DNA of 64,000 nucleotides from Austwickia sp. (GCA_016699675.1 CP064985.1:4092001-4156000), one strand, 5' to 3'. Shown: positions 8,131 through 19,346, counted from the stretch's first letter. Program-made: numbers and translations. Notes: generated by a model from the sequence alone, not told the origin.

Positions 8131-8298
8131 TCGTCAGCTCGCGAGTGCTTTGGCTCGCTTCCTCAAGCTCGCTGCGCTCGCTCGATCGTCAGCTCGCGAG
8201 TGCTTTGGCTCGCTTCCTCAAGCTCGCTGCGCTCGCTCGATCGTCAGCTCGCGAGTGCTTTGGCTCGCTTCCTCAAGCTCGCTGCGCTCGCTCGATCG

Positions 8299-8309
<11 letters not shown>
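8131..8309. repeat. 55-bp tandem repeat, 3.25 copies, spanning the acn stop codon
   Basis: Three identical 55-bp units start at 8131, 8186 and 8241, followed by a 14-bp fourth start at 8296 that is the end of acn itself. Each unit carries the last acn bases including the TGA stop (TCA on this strand at 8134, 8189, 8244 and 8299). On the minus strand the unit is rich in the word AGCGAGC. Perfect identity implies recent expansion or active homogenisation. Confidence 0.97.
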
Positions 8310-11082
<2,773 letters not shown>

Positions 11083-11100
11083 ATCGGCTCCTTCACGAGT

Positions 11101-11118
11101 TATCTCGACGTCAAGATA
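11101..11118. promoter_or_regulatory. 18-bp palindromic operator upstream of acn
   Basis: TATCTCGACGTCAAGATA pairs in 8 of 9 positions around a GACGTC centre. It lies 19 bp upstream of the acn GTG, where a bound protein would block transcription or initiation. The regulator is not in this window. Confidence 0.55.
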
Positions 11119-11318
11119 TCTAACCACATCGAGGGCGCGGCACACCAGCGTCGAGTTCGATCCTGCCGCAGTTGCTCGGTGACCGGTATCCGTGCGCGGG
11201 GCGGGCTTTCCGATTCCGCCCGCGGCAGGGGCGCGCAGGTGCACCACCGCGGCCGCGATGAGCTGCGGTGCGGGTGCCGGGGCAGCGGGATGGCCGATGG
11301 CACGGCCTCCCCGATACT

Positions 11319-11339
11319 TGGATATCACCTATGGATATC
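11319..11339. promoter_or_regulatory. repeated GATATC operator of the vapBC-like pair
   Basis: TGGATATC occurs at 11319-11326 and again at 11332-11339, 13 bp apart. Because GATATC is self-complementary, the two sites form both a direct and an inverted repeat. They lie 17-37 bp upstream of the antitoxin GTG, where VapBC complexes usually autorepress. Confidence 0.5.
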
Positions 11340-11355
11340 TGGGGGCGGTGGCACC

Positions 11356-11580
11356 GTGAGCACGACGAAGACGTCGATCGAGATCGATGACGATGCCCTC
11401 GCCGCGGCCGCCGAGGTGCTGGGGACCCGGACCAAGAAGGACACCGTGAACGGCGCTCTGCGCGAAGTCAGCGCCCGCCTGCGACGGCTGCGGGCCCTCG
11501 ACGGGCTCGGCGCGATGGCCGATCGTGGGGATTTCGATGAGTTCGTCGGGGACGCGACGGCCTACCGCAAGCACCCGTGA
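11356..11580 (+). CDS. VapB-type antitoxin
   Basis: A 74-residue protein reading TKTSIEIDDDALAAAAEVLG followed by TKKDTVNGALREVSARLRRL: the ribbon-helix-helix DNA-binding layout of VapB antitoxins of the DUF2191 group, with a C-terminal tail that would wrap the toxin. The start is the GTG at 11356; only a weak G-rich ribosome site precedes it. Its stop overlaps the toxin start by 4 nt (GTGA), so both are made from one message. It is divergent from acn across a region holding two palindromic sites. Small size, order and overlap make the antitoxin call firm. Confidence 0.85.
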   Translation: MSTTKTSIEIDDDALAAAAEVLGTRTKKDTVNGALREVSARLRRLRALDGLGAMADRGDFDEFVGDATAYRKHP

Positions 11581-12002
11581 CCCACGCGCGCTACCTGATC
11601 GACACCTCCGGGTTGTTCCGCATCCTTCAGCGGGAGCAGCGCCTCGCGTGGGGCGACCACCTCGCCGCCGGGCTGATTGCGGTGTGCCCGCTGGTCGAGT
11701 TGGACTTCTGCTACTCCGCCCGCACGCTGGCGGATCGACTCGACAAGGTTCGCCTGCTCCACGAGGTGTTTCCGTGGGTGCCGATGGCCGACGCGGCGTA
11801 CCAGCGAGCGGAGGAGGTCCAACAACTCCTTACCCAGCACGGCACCCACCGTTCGGCGGGGGCGGTGGACCTGCTCATCGCCGCGACCGCCGAGCGCGCG
11901 GGACTGGTCGTCCTCGCCGACGATCGCGACTTTCGCACCATCGCCAAGGTGACAGGCCAACCGGTGGCTGGCGTCGTGGGCGGCCCCGGCCCGCGCGGCT
12001 GA
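11577..12002 (+). CDS. VapC-type PIN-domain toxin (ribonuclease)
   Basis: A 141-residue PIN-domain protein. The acidic Mg-binding quartet is visible: Asp9 (YLIDTSG), Glu41 (PLVELDFC), Asp98 (AVDLLIAA) and Asp115/Asp116 (VLADDRDF). VapC toxins cut tRNA or rRNA when freed from VapB (family knowledge); the target here is unknown. The GTG start overlaps the antitoxin stop. It ends 53 bp from the convergent RNA methyltransferase gene. The pair sits inside an otherwise conserved housekeeping block, so it is probably an acquired cassette, although its GC content is like its neighbours'. Confidence 0.88.
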   Translation: MTHARYLIDTSGLFRILQREQRLAWGDHLAAGLIAVCPLVELDFCYSARTLADRLDKVRLLHEVFPWVPMADAAYQRAEEVQQLLTQHGTHRSAGAVDLLIAATAERAGLVVLADDRDFRTIAKVTGQPVAGVVGGPGPRG

Positions 12003-12055
12003 GCCGCAGACCGAAGGTGGGCCAGCAGGAGGACGAGGCTCGTCCTGACCGCGCG

Positions 12056-13291
12056 CTAGCTGGACGTTGCGTCGGCCGCCGGGCGCAGGATCGCGACGCA
12101 CTCCACGTGGTGGGTCATCGGAAAGGCGTCGTACGCCGTGAGCTCGGCCAGCTCATAGCCCAGCTCGGCCGCATACGCCAGGTCCCGGGCCAGCGCTGCA
12201 GGATCGCAGGCCACGTAGGCCACCGCGCGCGGGCCGAGCCCCACGATGCCGGCCAGCACGTCTCGACCCGCCCCGGTGCGGGGCGGGTCGAGGACGGCGA
12301 CGTCGAAGCCCACCCCCTGCTCCGCCAGCTCGACCAGCGCGTGGTCCACGCGCCCGTGCACGACACTCACGTGGCCGTCGTCGGCGAAGTGATCGGCAGC
12401 GGCCAGGGCCGCCCGGGCCTCCGCCTCGACGGCCAACACCTCGCCGCCCGGGCCCACGGCGTCCGCCAGCGCGCGAGCGAACAGGCCGGCGCCGGCGTAC
12501 AGGTCCAGGCACCGCTCCCCGGCGCGCGGCGCGAGGCCCGCCAGGACCGTCGCGGTGAGGGTCTCCGCCGCGGCGGGGTGCACCTGCCAGAAGCCCAGGG
12601 CGTTGAGGCGGAAGACGACGTCCTCGCCGCCGATGCGCACCTGCTCGTGGATCGTGGGCGTCTTGCGCAGCCCCTGGGGGGCGGGGACCACGGCGCGCTC
12701 CCCCGTCGAGGAGGCGACGACGTGGACCGCCTTCGCTCGGGGGAAGGTGCGCTCGAAGACGCCCCTCGCCGCGATCTCCTCCGTGGCGATCAGGCACTCG
12801 TCGATCGCGAGGACCGCCCGGCTGCGATGAGGATGGAAGCCCAGCCGCCCCCGACGATCGACGGCCAGGTCGGTCCGGGTCCGCCAGCGCAGCCCGTCGG
12901 GCGAGCCCGGCAACGGCTGAACCACGACCTCGCGGTCGAGGCCGGCGAGGCGAGCGAGCTGCTCGCGCACGACGTACGCCTTGAGCTCGCGCTGGTAGGC
13001 GACGTCGGCGTGCTGGAAGTCGCAGCCCCCGCAGCCTGCCGGACCGGCGTAGCGGCACGGCGCGCTCACCCGATGCGGCGAGGCGTCGAGCACCTCGATG
13101 GCCTCCGCCAGGAGGAACCGGTCCCGCTCCCGGCCGCTCGTCACCCGGACGCGCACGCGCTCGCCGGGCAGCGTGTGCCGCACGAAGAGCACCAGCCCTT
13201 CATGCCGGGCGACCCACTGCCCGCCGTGCGCCACGGGACCGACGTCGACGACGTACTCCGTGCCGACCATCGACCGGCGTGACTCGCTCAC
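12056..13291 (-). CDS. TrmA/RlmC/RlmD family RNA m5U methyltransferase
   Basis: Methylates C5 of a uridine in rRNA or tRNA using SAM. The 411-residue product has an N-terminal TRAM-like beta barrel (about 11-70), four cysteines spaced as in the RumA iron-sulfur site (Cys79, Cys87, Cys90, Cys166), a SAM loop LDLYAGAGL (262-270), LDPPRTGAG (334-342) and the catalytic Cys362 in YVACDP. The GTG start overlaps the stop of the upstream permease gene by 4 nt (GTGA), so they are cotranslated. The homologous pair (Rv2689c-Rv2690c) is adjacent in Mycobacterium. Which RNA position it modifies cannot be read from sequence. Confidence 0.93.
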   Translation of the reverse strand: MSESRRSMVGTEYVVDVGPVAHGGQWVARHEGLVLFVRHTLPGERVRVRVTSGRERDRFLLAEAIEVLDASPHRVSAPCRYAGPAGCGGCDFQHADVAYQRELKAYVVREQLARLAGLDREVVVQPLPGSPDGLRWRTRTDLAVDRRGRLGFHPHRSRAVLAIDECLIATEEIAARGVFERTFPRAKAVHVVASSTGERAVVPAPQGLRKTPTIHEQVRIGGEDVVFRLNALGFWQVHPAAAETLTATVLAGLAPRAGERCLDLYAGAGLFARALADAVGPGGEVLAVEAEARAALAAADHFADDGHVSVVHGRVDHALVELAEQGVGFDVAVLDPPRTGAGRDVLAGIVGLGPRAVAYVACDPAALARDLAYAAELGYELAELTAYDAFPMTHHVECVAILRPAADATSS

Positions 13292-15303
13292 TCGCCCCTC
13301 CGGACGGCACCCGGGGCCGACCCCGCCTCCAGCGCCTCGAACCACGCCTCGCGGTCGGCGGAGCTGCGCAGCTGCCAGGGCACGCTCACCATCATGACGC
13401 CCGGCGTGAACAGCAGGGCGGCCTTCAGGCGCAGCGCCGACTGGTTGTGCAGCACCTGTTCCCACCAGCGCCCGACGACGTATTCGGGGACGTAGACCGT
13501 GACGACGTCCTGCGGGTACTTCTGCCGGACCCGCTTGACGTAGTCGATGATCGGGCGGGTGATCTCGCGGTAGGGGCTGTCCAGCACGGTCAGGTGCACG
13601 GGGATGTCCCGGCGGTCCCACTCGCGCACCAGGTCGTGCGTCGCCTCCGGCTCCACGTCGACGGTGATGGCCTCCAGGTGACTCGGCCGGGAGGCACGGG
13701 CGTAGGCGAGGGCCCGCATGGTCGGCTTGTGGATCTTGCTGACCAGCACGATCGCGTGCACCCGGCTGGGCAGCGCCCGCTCCTCGCGGGGGTCGTCGCC
13801 CAGCGTCAGCTCGCGGCTGACCGAGCGGTAGTGCTTGTTGATCGCCTGCATGAGGAAGTAGATGACGACCATCGCGAGGATGGCCCACTTCGCGCCGCGC
13901 TGGAACTTGGTCACCAGGACGATGAGCAGCACCAGCCCGGACATGGTGGCCCCGACGAAGTTGATGACGCGGCTGCGCAGCATCTGCGGCCGCTCGGCCG
14001 GCAGCGCCGTGGGCAGGAGCCGGTTCCAGTGCCGCAGCATGCCGATCTGGCTCAGCGTGAAGGAGACGAACACCCCGACGATGTAGAGCTGGATCAGCTC
14101 GGTGACCTTCGCGTCGTACACGATGATGAGCACGCAGGCCGCGCCGGCGAGGATGAGGATGCCGTTGCTGAACGCGAGGCGGTCGCCGCGGGTGTGCAGC
14201 TGGCGCGGCAGGAAGCCGTCCTTGGCGAGGACCGAGGCGAGCACCGGGAAGCCGTTGAAGGCGGTGTTCGCGGCCAGGATGAGGATGATGCCGGTGACGC
14301 CGGCGATGAAGTAGAGGCCCAGCGGGAAGGTGTCGAACACCGTGTGGGCGAGCTGGCCGAGGACCGTCTCCTGGACGTAGTCCTCGCCCACCGGCTGGCC
14401 GTCGCGCAGCAGCTGCTCCGCCGGGAACTCCGCGAACTTCAGCTGGATCTTGTTGGCCAGAAAAATGATCGACATGAGCATGGTCACGGCGATGGTGCCC
14501 ATGAGCAGGAGTGTCGTCGCGGCGTTCTTGCTCTTGGGCTTCTTGAACGCCGGGACGCCGTTGCTGATCGCCTCGACGCCCGTGAGGGCGGCACAGCCGG
14601 AGGAGAAGGCCCGCAGCAGCAGGAAGAACATCGCAAACCCCGCGATGCCGTCCATGCCGTGTTCGGGCACGAGTTCGAACTGGGCCGACTCCGCCATCGG
14701 GAGGGTTCCGGTGGCGGCCCGGAACCAGCCGTAGGCCGCCATCCCGATCACGCCGAACATGAACGCGTACGTCGGGATGGCGAAGAGCGTCCCGGATTCA
14801 CGCACACCCCGCAGGTTCATGGCGGTGAGCAACACGACGAGAAGGACCGCCACGGGCATCTCATGGCCTCTGACCTGCGGCAGGGCCGCCGCGGCGTTCT
14901 GCACGCCCGACGAGATCGACACGGCGACCGTGAGGACGTAGTCGACGAGCAGCGCGCTCGCCACGATGACCCCGTAGCGCGGGCCGAGGTTGACGGTGGC
15001 CACCTCGTAGTCGCCGCCGCCGGAGGGGTAGGCGTGCACGTTCTGGCGGTAGGACATGACGACCACGACCATGACGAACACGACCGCGAGGCCGATCTGC
15101 CATGAATGGGTGGTCGCGAAGGCCCCTCCGGCGATCGCGAGCGTGAGGAAGATCTCGTCCGGCGCGTAGGCCACAGAGGACAACGCGTCGCTGGCGAACA
15201 CCGGCAACGCGATCCGCTTCGGCAGAAGCGTCTCGCCCAGTTTGTCGCTGCGCATCGCGCGGCCGAGGAGTACCCGCTTGAGGGTGCGGCTGGCGTTCGA
15301 CAC
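13288..15303 (-). CDS. KimA/APC-superfamily permease, probable potassium transporter
   Basis: A 671-residue membrane protein with about 12 hydrophobic segments (residues ~30-480) and a ~180-residue cytoplasmic C-terminal domain. The N-terminus LKRVLLGRAMRSDKLGE and SDALSSVAYAPDEI closely resemble the KimA (YdaO) proton-coupled potassium importers rather than true amino-acid permeases; the C-terminal domain also fits that family. It is usually annotated as an APC amino-acid permease. Divergent from it, 111 bp away, are two TrkA-type K+ regulatory proteins, which supports a potassium role. The GTG at 15303 has TACAGT 6 nt upstream, so its mRNA is probably leaderless. Family and context are known; the substrate is inferred. 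Confidence 0.85.
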   Translation of the reverse strand: MSNASRTLKRVLLGRAMRSDKLGETLLPKRIALPVFASDALSSVAYAPDEIFLTLAIAGGAFATTHSWQIGLAVVFVMVVVVMSYRQNVHAYPSGGGDYEVATVNLGPRYGVIVASALLVDYVLTVAVSISSGVQNAAAALPQVRGHEMPVAVLLVVLLTAMNLRGVRESGTLFAIPTYAFMFGVIGMAAYGWFRAATGTLPMAESAQFELVPEHGMDGIAGFAMFFLLLRAFSSGCAALTGVEAISNGVPAFKKPKSKNAATTLLLMGTIAVTMLMSIIFLANKIQLKFAEFPAEQLLRDGQPVGEDYVQETVLGQLAHTVFDTFPLGLYFIAGVTGIILILAANTAFNGFPVLASVLAKDGFLPRQLHTRGDRLAFSNGILILAGAACVLIIVYDAKVTELIQLYIVGVFVSFTLSQIGMLRHWNRLLPTALPAERPQMLRSRVINFVGATMSGLVLLIVLVTKFQRGAKWAILAMVVIYFLMQAINKHYRSVSRELTLGDDPREERALPSRVHAIVLVSKIHKPTMRALAYARASRPSHLEAITVDVEPEATHDLVREWDRRDIPVHLTVLDSPYREITRPIIDYVKRVRQKYPQDVVTVYVPEYVVGRWWEQVLHNQSALRLKAALLFTPGVMMVSVPWQLRSSADREAWFEALEAGSAPGAVRRGE

Positions 15304-15414
15304 GGGTTCACTGTAGGACCGCCGGAGCCCGATACCTACCTGGGGCGACGCCCCTGCCTGGTGGCGGTGCTTGTTACCTGGGACCGGCGAGGTTGGCGGT
15401 GTACCGTCAAGGCC
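15304..15414. promoter_or_regulatory. divergent pair of leaderless promoters, permease and trkA
   Basis: Minus strand: -10 TACAGT at 15315-15310, 6 nt from the GTG at 15303. Plus strand: -10 TACCGT at 15402-15407, 7 nt from the GTG at 15415. Neither start has a ribosome site. The two genes can be co-controlled from this 111-bp region. Confidence 0.55.
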
Positions 15415-16077
15415 GTGCACTTCGTCATCATGGGCTGCGGACGCGTGGGTTCCGCGTTGGCGCTGGCGCTGGAGAAGCAGGGCCAGGATGTCGCCATCAT
15501 CGACCGGGAGGCGGCCTCCTTCCGCCGGCTCGGCCCGGACTTCGAGGGGCGCCGGGTGACCGGCATCGGCTTCGACCGCGACACCCTCGTGCAGGCCGGC
15601 ATCGAGAATGCCTACGCCTTCGCTGCGGTGAGCAGCGGCGACAACTCGAACATCCTCGCCGCACGGGTGGCCCGCGAGACGTACGGCGTACAGAACGTCG
15701 TCGCCCGCATCTACGACCCGGGCCGGGCCGAGATCTACCAGCGCCTGGGCATCCCCACCGTCGCGACGGTGCGCTGGACCGCCGACCGGATGATCCGGCG
15801 GCTCATGCCGCACGGCGCGGTCCCGCAGTACACGGACCCGAGCGGCAAGGTCGTCGTGGCCGAGGTGCACAGCGACCCGGCCTGGATCGGCCAGACCACC
15901 GCCCGGATCGAGCAGGTGACCGGCGTCCGCGTCGCCTACCTGGGCCGGCTCGGTGAGGGCGTGATCCCCCGGACCGACACGGTCCTGCAGGACGGCGACA
16001 TCCTCAACGTGCTCTGCGAGGCCAGCCGTCTCGACGAGGTGGAACGCCTCATGGACCGGGTCCCCCCGACCGACTGA
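15415..16077 (+). CDS. trkA: TrkA family potassium uptake regulatory protein (first copy, CeoB-like)
   Basis: A 220-residue cytoplasmic RCK protein: N-terminal NAD-binding Rossmann fold (MGCGRVGSALA, residues 6-16) and C-terminal TrkA-C domain ending in the VLQDGDILNVLC strand. Such proteins bind NAD(H) or other nucleotides and gate a membrane potassium transporter. The GTG at 15415 is chosen because it starts the Rossmann strand and has a -10 box 7 nt upstream. A second trkA follows 33 bp later, as ceoB-ceoC do in Mycobacterium. No TrkH/KtrB channel gene is present here; the divergent KimA-like permease is the likeliest partner. Confidence 0.93.
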   Translation: MHFVIMGCGRVGSALALALEKQGQDVAIIDREAASFRRLGPDFEGRRVTGIGFDRDTLVQAGIENAYAFAAVSSGDNSNILAARVARETYGVQNVVARIYDPGRAEIYQRLGIPTVATVRWTADRMIRRLMPHGAVPQYTDPSGKVVVAEVHSDPAWIGQTTARIEQVTGVRVAYLGRLGEGVIPRTDTVLQDGDILNVLCEASRLDEVERLMDRVPPTD

Positions 16078-16110
16078 CCAGCCAGCACAGGCCAGAGAGG
16101 AACGAAGCGG

Positions 16111-16791
16111 ATGCGCGTCGTCATCGCCGGGGCCGGCAGCGTCGGCCGCTCCATCGCCCGGGAGCTCATCAACAACGGGCACGAGGTGCTGCTGGTCGAC
16201 CACAACGCGGCGGAGGTCCAGCCCAGCCGGGTCTCGGACGCGTCGTGGCTGCTGGCGGATGCCTGCGAGATCTCCGCGCTCCACGAGGCCGGCCTGGAGA
16301 ACTGCGACGTCGTCGTCGCGGCGACCGGGGACGACAAGGCCAACCTCGTGGTGTCGCTGCTGGCCAAGACGGAGTTCGGGGTCCCCCGCACCGTGGCGCG
16401 CGTGAACAACCCGAAGAACGAGTGGCTGTTCGACGAGGGCTGGGGCGTGGACGTGGCGGTATCGACGCCGCGGCTCATGACCGCGCTCGTCGAGGAGGCC
16501 GTCAGCATCGGCAACCTGGTGCGGATCTTCGAGTTCCAGCAGAGCGGCGCGACTCTCGTGGAGCTGACCCTGCCGGGCGACTCGCCCTGGGCCGGCCGCC
16601 TCGTGGGCGACGTACCCTGGCCGCACGACACGGTGCTGACCTGCATCGTTCGGGAGCAGCGGGCCATCGCACCCAGCCGCGACGACCTCCTCGAGGTGGG
16701 CGACGAGCTGCTGCTGGTCACCTCACCCGAGGCGGAGCAGGAGCTGGAGTATCTGCTCAACCCCAACGCGGCCCAGCCCGTCGTCGAGTAG
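16111..16791 (+). CDS. trkA: TrkA family potassium uptake regulatory protein (second copy, CeoC-like)
   Basis: A 226-residue paralogue of the preceding gene: Rossmann motif AGAGSVGRSIA (residues 6-16), VVVAATGDDKANLV, and a TrkA-C domain ending with DELLLVTSPEAE. It probably forms hetero-oligomers with the first copy on the membrane partner. An AGAGGAA ribosome site lies about 10 nt before the ATG. It ends 18 bp from the convergent DUF3159 gene. Confidence 0.93.
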   Translation: MRVVIAGAGSVGRSIARELINNGHEVLLVDHNAAEVQPSRVSDASWLLADACEISALHEAGLENCDVVVAATGDDKANLVVSLLAKTEFGVPRTVARVNNPKNEWLFDEGWGVDVAVSTPRLMTALVEEAVSIGNLVRIFEFQQSGATLVELTLPGDSPWAGRLVGDVPWPHDTVLTCIVREQRAIAPSRDDLLEVGDELLLVTSPEAEQELEYLLNPNAAQPVVE

Positions 16792-16809
16792 CGGGGCGAG
16801 CGACCCGGC

Positions 16810-17511
16810 TCAGGCCTGCGCGGCGGGACCGACGGGGTCGACGGGGTCATCGAGGGGCGTGTGCCCCCGGGCCAGGATGGCGGCGATCGCGGCGATCACC
16901 GCGACGTACGCCGGCCAGCCGAGAACGAGCTTGGCGATGCCGAGCAGGGCGACCTCACCCGCCAGGTACATCGGCAGCATGATCGCCACGCGGGCCAGGA
17001 ACAGCCCCGCCAGCACCAGCGTCAGCCGAGCGGCGACGCGCACCGTGCCCGCGTGCATCCGCCACTGGGTGAGCAGCGAGAGCTCCACGTTCTCGGGGTC
17101 CTCCGCCAGCCGGGGGTCGGCCGCGGCCACCACGAACCCCACGACCGGCCAGCGCGCGACGACGGAGGCGAGGAAGCCCACGCCCAGCGCCGCATTCCAC
17201 AGGATTCCGGGCAGGAAGGCGTCCTCGGCCTTGCCCGAGCGCAGGGCGAAAACGGCGGCGATCGCGGTGACGAGGACCGAGGACAGGGCGTACTGCAGCG
17301 TCTGTCGCTGGGCCAGCCGAAGCAGGGCCGCCAGCACGATGGTCACGCCGGCTGCGACGAGCGCGGCCCGCAGGTTCTCGCGCCAGGTCCAGACCGCGAC
17401 GAGCGCGACCGTGGGCAGCGCGGCCTCGATCGCCCCGCGCCAACCGCCGATGACCTGCTCCAGGCGCTGCCGCAGCATCGCCTCGACGGTGGCGCCGGGC
17501 TCAGGCGCCAT
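16810..17511 (-). CDS. DUF3159 membrane protein
   Basis: A 233-residue integral membrane protein with about six hydrophobic segments, homologous in position and character to mycobacterial Rv2693c (DUF3159). Function unknown; no catalytic motif seen. The ATG at 17511 overlaps the end of the OB-fold gene by 11 nt, so it is the last gene of the DUF3710 - OB-fold - DUF3159 operon. The ordered hydrophobic segments and a conserved FLPGILWNAALG stretch are its main features. Confidence 0.88.
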   Translation of the reverse strand: MAPEPGATVEAMLRQRLEQVIGGWRGAIEAALPTVALVAVWTWRENLRAALVAAGVTIVLAALLRLAQRQTLQYALSSVLVTAIAAVFALRSGKAEDAFLPGILWNAALGVGFLASVVARWPVVGFVVAAADPRLAEDPENVELSLLTQWRMHAGTVRVAARLTLVLAGLFLARVAIMLPMYLAGEVALLGIAKLVLGWPAYVAVIAAIAAILARGHTPLDDPVDPVGPAAQA

Positions 17512-17875
17512 GCGTGCGCGGCATGAGTTCGTACTGGGGGTTGAAGATCGTCGGCGTGCCCTTGCGGTAGGTGACCCGACCCCGCACCTTCATCCGCGTC
17601 CCGGTCTGGACGCCGCGGATCTCGCGCCGGCCCAGCCAGACGAGCGTGATGGTGCCGGTCCCGTCGTACAACTCGGCGATCAGCGCGGGCACCTTCCCGC
17701 GCGGCGGCAAGGTCAGGGTGCGCAGCTCACCGCTCACGTCGGCCAGACCCCGGTCCACCACGTCGCGGATCCGGGTGGCGCCCACGGAGACGGCGTGTTC
17801 GGTCAGCGCCGCCGCGTCGGCCTCTTGGGCCGCGTTGGCGACCCGGTGGGTCAGGCGGGCCAGGAAGCCGGCCAT
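17501..17875 (-). CDS. OB-fold nucleic-acid-binding protein (Rv2694c-like)
   Basis: A 124-residue protein with an N-terminal helix and an OB-fold barrel from about residue 50 (PALIAELYDGTGTITLVWLG, then MKVRGRVTYRKGTPTIFNP). The layout is that of RecG-wedge-like single-strand nucleic-acid-binding domains. The open frame continues upstream into DUF3710, but the ATG at 17875 has GAGGAG 9 nt before it. It overlaps the DUF3159 start and follows the DUF3710 stop by 13 nt. Specific partner unknown. Confidence 0.88.
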   Translation of the reverse strand: MAGFLARLTHRVANAAQEADAAALTEHAVSVGATRIRDVVDRGLADVSGELRTLTLPPRGKVPALIAELYDGTGTITLVWLGRREIRGVQTGTRMKVRGRVTYRKGTPTIFNPQYELMPRTHGA

Positions 17876-17888
17876 GGCAGCACGCTCC

Positions 17889-18707
17889 TCAGCGAATCTC
17901 GGTGATCTCGGGGCCGCGCTCGAACGGCTTGAAGTCATCGACGGTGGGCGGCTCCGTCGCCTCCGGCTCCCCCTCCATGCTCGAATCGACCAAGTCCTTG
18001 GGCAGGCGCAGCGGCAGCATCTCGCGGGGCGGTCGGGCGTCGTCGCCACGCACCACCACGGAGCGCCGGATCATGTCGTAGAACGGCTCGGCCGGCGGCG
18101 CCTCCGCGGCGGCCGGACCGGTGAGCACCCCACGCAGGAACCACCGCGGGCCGTCGACCCCGATGAAGCGCATCTGCTGGTAGACGAGCCGGCCGTCCGG
18201 GCCCCGCGAGGGCAGCCGCGTCACCAGCTCCCGTCCGAGCGGGCCGTCCTGCTCGTCGGCCTCGCCGCCCCGGGCGGTCACCGAGTCCGCGATCTCCCCG
18301 CGGATCAGCCGCCAGATCCCGCTCGTGCGCGGGGCCGCGAAGGCCTGCACCTGCATCGCGCTGCCGTCCAGCTCCGTCGTCACCGCCTGGACGTCGGAGG
18401 TCTGCGGGTCGATCTCGATCCGCAGTTGCGCCCCGGCGACGAGGCCGAGCCACACGCTGCCCAGGTCGATCCGATCGCCCAGTTCCCCGTCGACCTCCGA
18501 GCGGTCGAACGGCCCGGTCTCCTCGCGGTCCACCGTCGGCTCCTCGGCGACGGCGCCGACCGGGTCGGCGCCGGGCAGCGGGTCGGCGGCGGGAGCGTCG
18601 TAGTCCTCGCCGTCGTACTCCTCCTCCAGCCCCAGGTCGTCGGTCACGACGACCCGTCGCCCCACGGTGTCCTCGCCCGCGCGCCGCTTGCGGCGGAACA
18701 GTGCCAT
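17889..18707 (-). CDS. DUF3710 protein (Rv2696c-like)
   Basis: A 272-residue soluble protein beginning MALFRRKRRAGED, with an acidic low-complexity region to about residue 75 and then the conserved DUF3710 domain (RIDLGSVWLG, RFIGVDGPRWFLRGVLTG). Function unknown. The ATG at 18707 is preferred over a longer frame because GGAGGAG precedes it. It heads the three-gene run with the OB-fold and DUF3159 proteins, an order conserved in Mycobacterium. Confidence 0.88.
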   Translation of the reverse strand: MALFRRKRRAGEDTVGRRVVVTDDLGLEEEYDGEDYDAPAADPLPGADPVGAVAEEPTVDREETGPFDRSEVDGELGDRIDLGSVWLGLVAGAQLRIEIDPQTSDVQAVTTELDGSAMQVQAFAAPRTSGIWRLIRGEIADSVTARGGEADEQDGPLGRELVTRLPSRGPDGRLVYQQMRFIGVDGPRWFLRGVLTGPAAAEAPPAEPFYDMIRRSVVVRGDDARPPREMLPLRLPKDLVDSSMEGEPEATEPPTVDDFKPFERGPEITEIR

Positions 18708-18833
18708 CTCGTCTCCTCCAGGCCCGCCGCGCGGACCGCCTCGCCGTCGGCCCGCCCTGCGGACCCCTCGCCGGCCCGCAGCGCGGGCCGTTTCGCGTCG
18801 ATCGACCGGGCCTTGTGCCACCCGGGTCACGTC

Positions 18834-19346
18834 CTAGTGTGCCCGTCCCGCAACGCCGCTGGCGCCATGCCCGCTCGCGCCGCGCTCGCTGGCAGGCAGC
18901 TTCGCCACCTCGACCAGGCGCGCGTGCGCCACCTTTTGGACGACGAGCTGGGCGATGCGGTCGCCCCGGTGCAGGGCGATCGGGTCGCGGGGGTCGTGGT
19001 TGACGAGGTTGACCATGATCTCGCCCCGATATCCCGAGTCGATGGTGCCCGGGGCGTTGACCATGCCCAGCCCAAGCCGGGTGGCCAAGCCCGAGCGCGG
19101 ATGCACCAGCCCCACGTAGCCGCGCGGGATCGCGACGGCCAGGCCGGTGGGAAGCAGCGTGCGCTCACCCGGGGCGAGCACGGCATCCGCTGCGGCGTAC
19201 AGGTCCAGGCCCGCGTCACCGTCCCGCGCGTACGCGGGCAACGGAAGGTCCGCGGCGAGGCGGATCACCTCGACGCGGACCTCGTCAGGTTCGCTGGTAC
19301 GGCGCCGCCGCGCACCGGGCAGCGCGCGCTTCCTCAGCTCGCGCAC
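18834..19346 (-). CDS. dut: dUTP diphosphatase
   Basis: Hydrolyses dUTP to dUMP, keeping uracil out of DNA and feeding dTMP synthesis; a cytosolic trimer. All five dUTPase motifs are seen: DAGLDLYA, HPRSGLA, VNAPGTIDSGYRGEI (catalytic Asp), RGDRIAQLVVQ and a C-terminal RGASGHGASG arm. The longest start (GTG, 19346) overlaps the end of DUF4193 by 13 nt and has no ribosome site. A GTG at 19268 (giving VIRLAADLPLP, 144 residues) fits the family length better and has GACGAGG upstream. Enzyme identity is certain; the start is not. Confidence 0.93.
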   Translation of the reverse strand: MRELRKRALPGARRRRTSEPDEVRVEVIRLAADLPLPAYARDGDAGLDLYAAADAVLAPGERTLLPTGLAVAIPRGYVGLVHPRSGLATRLGLGMVNAPGTIDSGYRGEIMVNLVNHDPRDPIALHRGDRIAQLVVQKVAHARLVEVAKLPASERGASGHGASGVAGRAH

